Shown here piece after piece: positions 1 to 6,942 of a stretch of DNA of 35,298 bases. The stretch lies in IMG/VR virus record IMGVR_UViG_3300017739_001700, positions 1 through 35,298 of that record. One strand, 5' to 3'. The notes under the pieces were generated by a model, which worked only from the letters and a program-made list of their open reading frames with translations, did not search any database and had not been told where the DNA came from. The first letter of the stretch is position 1. The number at the start of each line of letters is the position of its first letter. This DNA comes from a virus. The position numbers and the translations under genes are program-made.

Positions 1-576
1 CAGGGATTAAATTGGTGTCTTGAAAACGCAGAGAATTGTGACATGCCGAGTGAGGTTGCAATTCTTTTTTTATTATCCAACTACGCAGACGAAAATCAGA
101 GCGCCTATCCAAGTGAAAAATGGCTAGGTCAAAAAGCAAGAATCTCTGACAGGCAAGTCAGACGCATACTCACAAAACTTGTGGACAAAGGGTTGATAAC
201 TGTTGAGAAGAGAAGAGGTACTTCAAACAGATATTATCTATGTATGGACTTAGAGGTCCAAAAAGGTAGGACATCCACTTCCTCTAATACTAAAGTAGAA
301 ACTAAAGATATATATGGGCCAGAGTTCAATGAGTTCTGGAAGAGTTATCCACGGAAGGTTGGAAAGTATCCTGCAGCCAAATCATTTTTGAAAGAATCCA
401 GAAGAGTAGACCCAAAGATATTAGTCCAGAAAGCTAAGTGGTTTGCATTAGAACAACAGAACACTGAGGAGTGCTTTATCAAACATCCTACAACTTGGCT
501 AAACCAAAGACTGTATGACGAGATAAAGAAACCAAAATTAATAAATAAAAAATCCAAGTCATGGATACAAGGATAG
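1..576 (+). CDS. Phage replication protein with winged-helix DNA-binding domain (5' end cut by window)
   Basis: The reading frame is open from base 1. The residues before the first ATG at 43 (a Trp-containing stretch ending ENCD) read as the usual start of this helix-turn-helix family, so the true start probably lies upstream and ATG 43 is internal. An N-terminal winged helix follows: PSEKWLGQKARISDRQVRR, then a recognition-type helix and the wing LVDKGLITVEKRRG. A linker leads to a C-terminal block beginning EFNEFWKSYPRKVGK, typical of phage replication proteins of the lambda O / DnaD-like type. These proteins bind the origin or load the helicase. The primase-helicase gene follows after 9 bases, which fits a replication operon. 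The role comes from domain resemblance and context; no origin iterons are visible in the window. Confidence 0.7.
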   Translation, partial: QGLNWCLENAENCDMPSEVAILFLLSNYADENQSAYPSEKWLGQKARISDRQVRRILTKLVDKGLITVEKRRGTSNRYYLCMDLEVQKGRTSTSSNTKVETKDIYGPEFNEFWKSYPRKVGKYPAAKSFLKESRRVDPKILVQKAKWFALEQQNTEECFIKHPTTWLNQRLYDEIKKPKLINKKSKSWIQG

Positions 577-585
577 GAGAATAAA

Positions 586-2295
586 ATGAATATGATAGAT
601 ATTTTATATAATGAGAATATAAAACTTAAAAGCTACAGTGAGGGTAGCTACAAAACAAAATGCAGTGCATGTCAGCCACCTCATGACTCAAAAGATAATC
701 CATTGAGTGTCACTATTCAATCAGATCATGCAGTTTGGAATTGTCATCATTGTGGAAGAACAGGAACTACCATGCGTGGCAAGACTCATAATTTTGTAGC
801 ACGGCCAAAGAAAGTTTTTATTGCACCAAAGACTCCACAAAATCCTAAGAAGCCAGAGACTTTATACTCGTGGTTTAGCAACAGAGGAATATCAAAAGAG
901 ACAGTAGAAAAAAAAGATATATATATTGACCAAGAAGTTTGGATAGCTCTTCCATATAAGGATGAGAATAAGGCAACAGTCAATATTAAATACAGAAGTA
1001 AATCAAAAAAATTCAAGCAGACTCCTAACGCAAAACGAACTCTCTATAATTATGACTTGGCCTATGACCAAGACACTATCATTTTTGTGGAAGGAGAAAT
1101 GGATGTTCTTAGTCTGATAGAGGTAGGGTATGAAAATGCTGTATCTCTACCAGACGGAGCGCCAAAAGAAGCAAAGTTTAATGAGAAAGACGCAAGGTTT
1201 ACAGCCTTAGAAAACTGTCCACTCAAGGCAAAAAAAGTAATCCTATTTACAGATAATGATGAAGCAGGACAAGCTCTTCATGCTGAGCTGCTGCATAGAT
1301 TCGGAAAGGATATGTGTTGGTTTGTTGAATATCCTAGCGACTGTAAGGACGCAAATGAGGTCCTTGTAAAGCATGGTCCTATGAGATTAAAGAATATGAT
1401 TGAGACTGCCAAGCCATATCCAGTGGATGGACTTTATAGTGCCAATGAGTTTTATGGAGCAGTGATTGATCTTTACAATGGCAATTATGCAAAGCCAGTA
1501 GAGATTGGATATGACGAGCTAGATAAAATCTACAAAGTCTTGCGAGGGACATTTCATGTTATCACTGGTATTCCAAATCATGGTAAGTCATCTTGGCTAG
1601 ATCAGATATTATTAAAACTTAGCAAGGAACATAATTGGAGATATGCAGTATATTCTCCAGAACATTCTACGGCTATGCACCTTAGAAGGTTGGTGCAAAT
1701 GCACCTACAAAAATCTTTTGACGAAGGCTTTAACAATAGAATGTCAAGAGACGAACTTCAAGCTGCGCTTGATTGGTTGAATGAAAGATTTTATTTCATT
1801 GAAACACCAGAGAGTGTTCCAGATATAGATTACATTTTAGATGTCGCTAAAAGCTCTGTATTGAAGTATGGCTGCGATGGCTTAGTGATAGACCCTTACA
1901 ATGAAGTAAGCGCTTCTAGGGACGCTTCTAAGCGTGAGGATGAGCATATCCGAGACTTTATATCAAAGTGCAAAAGGTTTGCTCGTGTGCATGACATAGT
2001 GGTTTGGATAGTGGCCCATCCAACAAAGCAGCAAAAAAATAATAAAGGAGAGTTTGACCCAGTCACGGCCTATGATATTTCTGGCGCAAGTCATTGGAAC
2101 AATCAGAGCGACTGTATTCTATCAATACATAGAATGTTTGAGGATGACTCTATACAAGTACTTACTCGCAAGATCAGAGAGCAGGGTTTGTATGGCCAGA
2201 TTGGTGAAGCAAGATTTTATTACAATGCTTCAAAGAGGGTGTTTGAAGAACGAGGAGAACCGACTTTTTCTTACAAAGATATTTATAAAGACTAG
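586..2295 (+). CDS. T7 gp4-like DNA primase-helicase
   Basis: This 569-residue protein has the full order of a bifunctional phage primase-helicase. An N-terminal zinc-binding module has C26, C29, C53 and C56. A TOPRIM domain follows, with the conserved Glu in FVEGEMD (E169) and D223/D225 in FTDNDEAG. A RecA-fold helicase domain has Walker A GIPNHGKSS (about residues 328-336) and Walker B acidic residue D436 in LVIDPYN. Later motifs are VWIVAHPTKQ and SGASHWNNQSDC. It would synthesise RNA primers and unwind the phage replication fork in the cytoplasm. The start is ATG 586, behind a strong GGAGA ribosome site shared in style with its neighbours. No DNA polymerase lies in this window, so it is presumably upstream. 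Confidence 0.95.
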   Translation: MNMIDILYNENIKLKSYSEGSYKTKCSACQPPHDSKDNPLSVTIQSDHAVWNCHHCGRTGTTMRGKTHNFVARPKKVFIAPKTPQNPKKPETLYSWFSNRGISKETVEKKDIYIDQEVWIALPYKDENKATVNIKYRSKSKKFKQTPNAKRTLYNYDLAYDQDTIIFVEGEMDVLSLIEVGYENAVSLPDGAPKEAKFNEKDARFTALENCPLKAKKVILFTDNDEAGQALHAELLHRFGKDMCWFVEYPSDCKDANEVLVKHGPMRLKNMIETAKPYPVDGLYSANEFYGAVIDLYNGNYAKPVEIGYDELDKIYKVLRGTFHVITGIPNHGKSSWLDQILLKLSKEHNWRYAVYSPEHSTAMHLRRLVQMHLQKSFDEGFNNRMSRDELQAALDWLNERFYFIETPESVPDIDYILDVAKSSVLKYGCDGLVIDPYNEVSASRDASKREDEHIRDFISKCKRFARVHDIVVWIVAHPTKQQKNNKGEFDPVTAYDISGASHWNNQSDCILSIHRMFEDDSIQVLTRKIREQGLYGQIGEARFYYNASKRVFEERGEPTFSYKDIYKD

Positions 2296-2303
2296 GAGAA
2301 ACT

Positions 2304-2468
2304 ATGAAACTACATTTTGAAAACAAGAAACCAAATACTCAGACAGTCCAGTTTAGGATTGACCCAGAGACAAACAAAAAGCTGACGGCTCTTAGAAAAT
2401 ATTACATGGTCAAGAATGGTGAGCTTATAAAGAAAATGATTGATCTTTGCTACGATGAAATAAAGTAA
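2304..2468 (+). CDS. Small ribbon-helix-helix DNA-binding protein
   Basis: This 54-residue gene starts at ATG 2304, 9 bases after the primase-helicase stop, with AGGAGAAACT ahead of it. The protein has the Arc/CopG ribbon-helix-helix pattern. A short alternating strand, TVQFRIDPE (around residues 14-22), is followed by helix NKKLTALRKYY, a VKNGE turn, and a second helix, LIKKMIDLCYDEI. Proteins of this fold dimerise and insert the strand into the DNA major groove, usually as repressors. A strong promoter lies 9 bases downstream (2477-2504), so this protein is a reasonable candidate regulator of it, or it autoregulates its own operon. That link is inference. The fold call rests on pattern and length only. 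Confidence 0.7.
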   Translation: MKLHFENKKPNTQTVQFRIDPETNKKLTALRKYYMVKNGELIKKMIDLCYDEIK

Positions 2469-2476
2469 ATTAATAG

Positions 2477-2504
2477 TTGTTATTTTAACTAGGGTGTGTA
2501 TAAT
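2477..2504 (+). promoter_or_regulatory. Sigma70-type promoter
   Basis: A -35 box TTGTTA (2477-2482) and a consensus -10 box TATAAT (2499-2504) are separated by 16 bases. Transcription would start near 2511. That start lies downstream of an in-frame ATG at 2494 and upstream of the well-placed AAAGGAG site before ATG 2539, which supports the later start. It would drive the small-gene cluster from 2539 onward. Confidence 0.7.
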
Positions 2505-2538
2505 AACTAGTATGTCAAATATAAATAAAGGAGATAAC

Positions 2539-2895
2539 ATGAAAGACATATATGAATGTATGACGGAAAAAGAACATTACATGTTTTATGATTCGTCTGT
2601 TGATAAACACTACATGAAAATGAAGTGGATAGAAGAGTGTAAAGAGACTATCAGAGAAATCATTTCTACTTTGGCTGAACTTGGACAGACTCAAGTCAGT
2701 ACTTCTCAGCTAAAGATTAGACTAATGTGGTGGGAAAGGGATGGTAATTTTCTTACTGAGACTGAGTTCTATGAACTTAAAATGGCCAGAGGTGAGAAGC
2801 TGACACCATACCAAAAGAAAAAGTACGAAATGCACAAAGAGAATTTTAGGAATGTACTTGAAATGAAAAGGGAGTATGAGCGTGAAAATAGTTAG
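2539..2895 (+). CDS. Hypothetical phage protein, 118 residues
   Basis: I do not recognise this protein. ATG 2539 was chosen because AAAGGAGATAAC precedes it directly. The earlier in-frame ATG at 2494 overlaps the -10 region and would not be in the transcript. The protein is highly charged and mostly helical in character, with a Trp/Met-rich stretch (MWWERD) in the middle and a basic C-terminus (LTPYQKKKYEMHKENFR). No signal peptide or membrane segment is visible. It is the first gene after a strong promoter and overlaps the next gene by 20 bases. Genes in this position are often early host-takeover or replication accessory proteins, but nothing in the sequence proves that. Confidence 0.65.
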   Translation: MKDIYECMTEKEHYMFYDSSVDKHYMKMKWIEECKETIREIISTLAELGQTQVSTSQLKIRLMWWERDGNFLTETEFYELKMARGEKLTPYQKKKYEMHKENFRNVLEMKREYERENS

Positions 2896-3139
2896 TAAAT
2901 ATATTGGAGCAGATTTCTATGGTGACCACTATCAAGTGGTCATCAACGGCAAGAAGTTTCCAAGAGAGAGAGGTTGCAATTACATTGTGACTCAATACTG
3001 GGAAGACAAAAAAGCTAGAGCTGAGCAGTTAGCTGTAGCTGAGTATCAAGGTAAATATGTATCCAGAGGTGGACAGATTTACGAAGATGAGGAAGCGTAT
3101 CACCAAGCTATGGAGATACAGGACGAGCTGTATGGATGA
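2876..3139 (+). CDS. Hypothetical phage protein, 87 residues
   Basis: I do not recognise this small protein. It starts inside the end of the previous gene (20-base overlap) with GGGAG just upstream of ATG 2876. The N-terminal half reads as a compact beta-type fold (KIVSKYIGADFYGDHYQVVI), followed by a GKKFPRERG turn. The second half is acidic and helical, ending EEAYHQAMEIQDELYG. No catalytic motif is visible. It overlaps the next gene by 8 bases, so the three genes from 2539 to 3581 are probably translationally coupled. Confidence 0.65.
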   Translation: MSVKIVSKYIGADFYGDHYQVVINGKKFPRERGCNYIVTQYWEDKKARAEQLAVAEYQGKYVSRGGQIYEDEEAYHQAMEIQDELYG

Positions 3140-3581
3140 TAAGAAAAAATTAATTCTTAACAAGTTTGTCAAGGATATGACTGGCTACTGGGAAACTTAT
3201 CCCAAGCCAGTTATGCCAGTAGATGACAGAATCAATACTTTTAATGAGTACCTAGATTACATAAAAGAAAGGTATGCAATTATCTGGTGTACTCAAAGCG
3301 CCAGTTCAAAAGATAATATAGATGACTTGCAGCAAAGAACATACAGAAAACAGATCAAGTTTTTTGACACCAACAAAGACATGCAAGAGTTTAGCAGATC
3401 AATCAAACATGACTACCATACTCAATACAATATAAAAAATATTTATATACAAGGATACAAACACATAGAAGATGTCCGTGATCTTGCCAACAATATTTTT
3501 TATGGATGTAATCATACCAATGACAACATAGATTATATTGAATGTTTTAGACATATACATTTTGATGATTTTGATTATTAA
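3132..3581 (+). CDS. Hypothetical phage protein, 149 residues
   Basis: The protein is not recognised. The start is placed at ATG 3132, overlapping the previous stop, because an earlier in-frame ATG at 3057 would give an implausible 82-base overlap and has no ribosome site. The protein has a basic N-terminus (MDDKKKLILNKFVKDM), a Trp/Tyr-rich section (GYWETYPKPVMPVDDR), and a C-terminus rich in Asn, Asp, His and Tyr (HIHFDDFDY). No known motif stands out. It ends the promoter-proximal small-gene run; the next gene has its own GGAGA ribosome site 14 bases on. Confidence 0.6.
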   Translation: MDDKKKLILNKFVKDMTGYWETYPKPVMPVDDRINTFNEYLDYIKERYAIIWCTQSASSKDNIDDLQQRTYRKQIKFFDTNKDMQEFSRSIKHDYHTQYNIKNIYIQGYKHIEDVRDLANNIFYGCNHTNDNIDYIECFRHIHFDDFDY

Positions 3582-3595
3582 TATAGGAGAATAAA

Positions 3596-3928
3596 ATGAA
3601 AGATAAATTGAATTGTAAAAAGTGCGAAAGGATAAAAAAACTTATGAAAGAAAATGGCTACACTGTTGAGAATGGATATGAAGAAGTCATACCTAAGTGC
3701 AACGAGTGTAGACAAGACTATCAGAAATGGCTGCAGGTGAATGAAGGCTCTCTGGATAATTTACCGATGGTTAGAGACGCTGTAATCGCTTTGGCCAATA
3801 AGGGTATAGTTATCAATATGCACGATAGTCTTTTTGACATTCTTAATAATCTCAATGGCGATGACAGAGAAATGTTTAAGACTGCTCTTAAGTATCCGAA
3901 AGGCATACCCAATAACCTAGTATCATGA
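3596..3928 (+). CDS. Small protein with a putative zinc-binding N-terminus, 110 residues
   Basis: The N-terminal 45 residues carry two CxxC pairs, CKKC and CNEC, about 30 residues apart, the spacing expected of a treble-clef or zinc-ribbon knuckle. The remainder is helical, with LDNLPMVRDAVIALANKG and a DSLFDILNNLNGDD segment. I cannot assign a function; zinc ribbons of this size in phages bind nucleic acids or proteins. ATG 3596 has an AGGAGAATAAA ribosome site identical in form to that of the primase-helicase. It overlaps the following gene by 4 bases (ATGA). Confidence 0.65.
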   Translation: MKDKLNCKKCERIKKLMKENGYTVENGYEEVIPKCNECRQDYQKWLQVNEGSLDNLPMVRDAVIALANKGIVINMHDSLFDILNNLNGDDREMFKTALKYPKGIPNNLVS

Positions 3929-5136
3929 ATAACATAGTGCTGCAAAGATTGATACATGGGTATCAGCTCATAGAGACTAAAGATTTTGACGCTGCTTTTA
4001 ACGCACAAGAGAAACCATTTATATCTGCAGAAGATGGTCCATTTAATCCTCAGAAGAATTTTGATTATCAGTCACACCATGATTTACATAATCCAAACTT
4101 CGGTAATGAGTTTTCAAAAGAGTGGGCCAAGACATTTACCATACCACCACATGTAGCTACTGGTATGAAACAGCAAACAAAAAATCCAGACCCTACTGCA
4201 GAATACTATGACAAAGACACTGGTGAATTTTTGAAAGTAGATCAGATGTCTCAGTTCCAAAAAGATAATGCAGTCAATTTTACAATACCACCAACACTCA
4301 TGAGAAAGGCCATGCAGAATCTATCTTATGATATTACACAAGCAGGAAAGTTCTATTTGAATGTGAAGCCAGAAGAAGAACTTACTGAGAAAGAAATAAG
4401 AGACTGTATTCAAGATATAAAAATCTATTGTCCATATCCAAAAACATTTCTGCAATATGAGACACCAGACTTCATATTTAATTTACTGGCGACAGAAGTA
4501 ATGACAGAAGCAGCAAATGAAGAAGACGCAAAACAATATGAGAAAGAAACTGGTGAACATAGAGACACTGCTTTCCATACAGTCATAGACTTTAATCTCA
4601 ATGTCTGGTCAAAAGAACAGAAAGCATTTCAGACTGACTTATCTCAGACAAGGATATTTTTTTACAAAGACCCAGAGAACTCTATAGGTGTAAAGTATGA
4701 CAGCGAAGTGCTACCAAACTTCTGGTCTAATGTGACAGAACATAATCATCCTGCAGCAGAAACTTTTAGAGGAAGCTGCGTATCAATATGGTTAGCCTTC
4801 ATGGTCTATATTCAATATTCGCAGATAGCAGAAAAGAAAGAAAAGAAAGGAAGAGGTAATGTGTGGATGGATATACCAATGAGGAAGCATAGTCTGTCTG
4901 AGTATAGGCGCAAACCTACTTTCGCACATATAGAAGTGGACATCAAAATGTACGAGGAGAGCCACGGAAATGTGCAAGGTGATGGTAAGACAGAGGGTAA
5001 GGCATTACATAGCGTTAGAAAGCATTTAAGGACCTACAGTACAGGTAAAAAGACTTGGGTAAAGGCTCACTTTAGAGGTAGTAAAGAGTATGGAGTAGTC
5101 ACTAAGGACTACAATGTTCCTTCTCAGATTTCTTGA
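3925..5136 (+). CDS. Unknown phage protein, 403 residues, with a His/Arg-rich C-terminal motif
   Basis: I do not recognise the family. The first 100 residues are polar and probably flexible. The middle (about 115-300) is likely globular, with TEKEIRDCIQDIKIYCPYPK and an aromatic-rich FHTVIDFNLNVWSKEQKAF strand region. The last 40 residues hold a pattern seen in other phage hypothetical proteins: HSVRKHLRTYSTGKKTW, then VKAHFRGSKEYGVV. The His, Arg and Lys spacing suggests a small nucleic-acid-binding or metal-binding element, but this is inference. The gene lies between early small genes and the terminase, with ATGA coupling upstream. Nothing marks it as structural, and it could act in replication, recombination or transcription. 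Confidence 0.6.
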   Translation: MNNIVLQRLIHGYQLIETKDFDAAFNAQEKPFISAEDGPFNPQKNFDYQSHHDLHNPNFGNEFSKEWAKTFTIPPHVATGMKQQTKNPDPTAEYYDKDTGEFLKVDQMSQFQKDNAVNFTIPPTLMRKAMQNLSYDITQAGKFYLNVKPEEELTEKEIRDCIQDIKIYCPYPKTFLQYETPDFIFNLLATEVMTEAANEEDAKQYEKETGEHRDTAFHTVIDFNLNVWSKEQKAFQTDLSQTRIFFYKDPENSIGVKYDSEVLPNFWSNVTEHNHPAAETFRGSCVSIWLAFMVYIQYSQIAEKKEKKGRGNVWMDIPMRKHSLSEYRRKPTFAHIEVDIKMYEESHGNVQGDGKTEGKALHSVRKHLRTYSTGKKTWVKAHFRGSKEYGVVTKDYNVPSQIS

Positions 5137-5180
5137 TAGTTGGTTTACAAACCATTATGATTGAGAAAACTTGAGAAATA

Positions 5181-5729
5181 ATGAACAAAAAAGTGACCAA
5201 ACTAGACAAGACTCTAAAGGAGAAAATCAGAAACCTATATGTCCAAGGGTTTGATAACGAGCAGGGTGAGAGGGTCATGTACTCTCTTGCAGAACTAGCA
5301 AAACAATTCTCAGTAGGCCAATCTACTCTCTATAGACATGCAAGGAATGAAGACTGGAAAATACAACAAGATCAGTTCCAAGCCGAATACCTATCAGAGC
5401 TTGATGAAAAGAGAAGAGAAGTCTTAGTTCAAGACAGTGTCAAGTTTGATTCAGACACATTAGACATATCAAAAACTTTACTGAGACAGATTGCCAGTCT
5501 TATAAAAGAAAGCGAAGAAAGAAAAAGTATCACACCAAATTTATTATCTACTATTGCAGAAGCAACATATAAGGTACAGCGAGTAGCAAAACTGGCCCTT
5601 GGTGAAGCGACTGACAATATGAACCTAAACGCAAATGTCAAAGACACAACAGCTTTCAAAGAAGCTATGGAACTCTTGGACGAGATTGCAGACGCCAAGC
5701 GAACTGGCGACATGGAATCTCTACACTAA
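5181..5729 (+). CDS. terS: Terminase small subunit (probable)
   Basis: This 182-residue protein sits directly before the large terminase and overlaps it. The N-terminus is a helix-turn-helix: YSLAELAKQFSVGQSTLYRH around residues 36-55, followed by Trp-containing RNEDWKIQQDQF. This matches small terminase subunits that recognise the packaging site. The middle and C-terminal parts are strongly helical (SKTLLRQIASLIKESEER) and suit the oligomerising core of these ring-forming proteins. No ATPase motif is present, as expected. The assignment combines the DNA-binding fold, size and position; sequence similarity in this family is usually weak, so a different HTH protein cannot be excluded. Confidence 0.75.
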   Translation: MNKKVTKLDKTLKEKIRNLYVQGFDNEQGERVMYSLAELAKQFSVGQSTLYRHARNEDWKIQQDQFQAEYLSELDEKRREVLVQDSVKFDSDTLDISKTLLRQIASLIKESEERKSITPNLLSTIAEATYKVQRVAKLALGEATDNMNLNANVKDTTAFKEAMELLDEIADAKRTGDMESLH

Positions 5730-6942
5730 CTGGCTAAAGACAGCAAGAGAGAAACAGCTACAGCCGATGTCAGATCATTTTATCTGGCTTATACTCGCAG
5801 GTAGAGGGTGGGGAAAAACACGGACTGGAGCGCAAGACATAGCTCTCTATGCTTTGAAGAATCCAAATACTATATGCGCAGTAGTAGCTCCTACTTTCGG
5901 TGACCTAAGAAGAGTTTGTTTTGGTGGCGACTCTGGACTTCTATCTATTATTCCAGAAGATTGTTATGACAAAAACTATGGGACAAATGGATACTCTCAG
6001 ACAACACAAGAAATTAGATTGGCCAATGGGTCAAAGATTGTTGGCTTTGCTGCTATCAAACCAGACAGATTAAGAGGTCCACAATATCATAGAGTTTGGG
6101 CCGATGAATTATGTGCATGGCAAGACCCACAAGAAGTATTTGACCAGATCATGTTTGGCCTTAGACTTGGTGACAGACCTCAATGTGTAATCACTACAAC
6201 ACCTAAACCTATCAAGCTAATCAAAGAACTTGTCACAAGAAAAGATGTTGCTATAACCAAAGGCAACACCTTTGAGAATCAAGAGAACTTAGCTGAGTCT
6301 GCTTTGGCCATGATGTTGGAAAGATATGAGGGTACATCTATAGGCCGACAAGAACTTTATGCAGAAGTGCTAGAAGATGTTGAAGGCGCTTTATGGAATG
6401 TCAATATGATAGAGTCACAAAGATTACCAGAGGGTACAGATATAGAGCTGCAACAAATTGTGGTAGGTATTGACCCTGCAGTGACCAGTGGAGAGAAGGC
6501 TGACGAGACTGGCATTGTAGTTGCAGGTAAAGATAACCAAGGACACTTCTATATACTTGAGGACCTTAGTGGGAGACATAGTCCAGACAAATGGTGTAGA
6601 ATAGCTGTAAGAGCTTTCTATGAATGGGAAGCAGATAGGATTGTCGCAGAGGTGAACAATGGTGGTGACCTAGTAGAAAGGCTGCTGAGGACTATAGATG
6701 ATACAGTTCCATACAGAGCAGTCAGAGCTACACGAGGGAAGATTTTACGAGCCGAACCGATAGCTGCTTTGTACGAGCAGGGTAGGTGTCACCATATTGG
6801 ATTCTACGAGGATTTAGAAGCTCAAATGTGTACTTACACTGGCCTATCAAAAGAAGCAAGTCCAGATAGACTGGACGCTTTGGTATGGAGCTTGTTTGAA
6901 TTAAGCAAGTCTCGTGGTAATGTAAACTGGAGAATTACATAA
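5635..6942 (+). CDS. terL: Terminase large subunit
   Basis: This is the motor ATPase and nuclease that packages DNA into proheads. Walker A is AGRGWGKTRTG (residues 55-65, K61), preceded by the usual W-x-x-A-R-x-x-Q-x-x-P lead-in. Walker B is VWADELCAW, with D157 and catalytic E158. The RNase H-like nuclease domain shows D280 in VVGIDPAVTSG, E339 in VAEVNNGG and D414 in SPDRLDALVWSL. Length (435) is normal. The start is uncertain: ATG 5635 gives a 95-base overlap with the small subunit, and TTG 5686 is an alternative, but the conserved lead-in rules out the later ATG at 5767. The stop overlaps the portal start by one base. Confidence 0.95.
   Translation: MSKTQQLSKKLWNSWTRLQTPSELATWNLYTNWLKTAREKQLQPMSDHFIWLILAGRGWGKTRTGAQDIALYALKNPNTICAVVAPTFGDLRRVCFGGDSGLLSIIPEDCYDKNYGTNGYSQTTQEIRLANGSKIVGFAAIKPDRLRGPQYHRVWADELCAWQDPQEVFDQIMFGLRLGDRPQCVITTTPKPIKLIKELVTRKDVAITKGNTFENQENLAESALAMMLERYEGTSIGRQELYAEVLEDVEGALWNVNMIESQRLPEGTDIELQQIVVGIDPAVTSGEKADETGIVVAGKDNQGHFYILEDLSGRHSPDKWCRIAVRAFYEWEADRIVAEVNNGGDLVERLLRTIDDTVPYRAVRATRGKILRAEPIAALYEQGRCHHIGFYEDLEAQMCTYTGLSKEASPDRLDALVWSLFELSKSRGNVNWRIT

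Noticed and set aside
2494-2538. Upstream ATG start for the gene at 2539
   Set aside because: It overlaps the promoter -10 box and would not be transcribed; ATG 2539 has the AAAGGAG site.
3057-3131. Upstream ATG start for the gene at 3132
   Set aside because: It lies deep in the previous gene with no ribosome site; ATG 3132 fits the usual coupled overlap.
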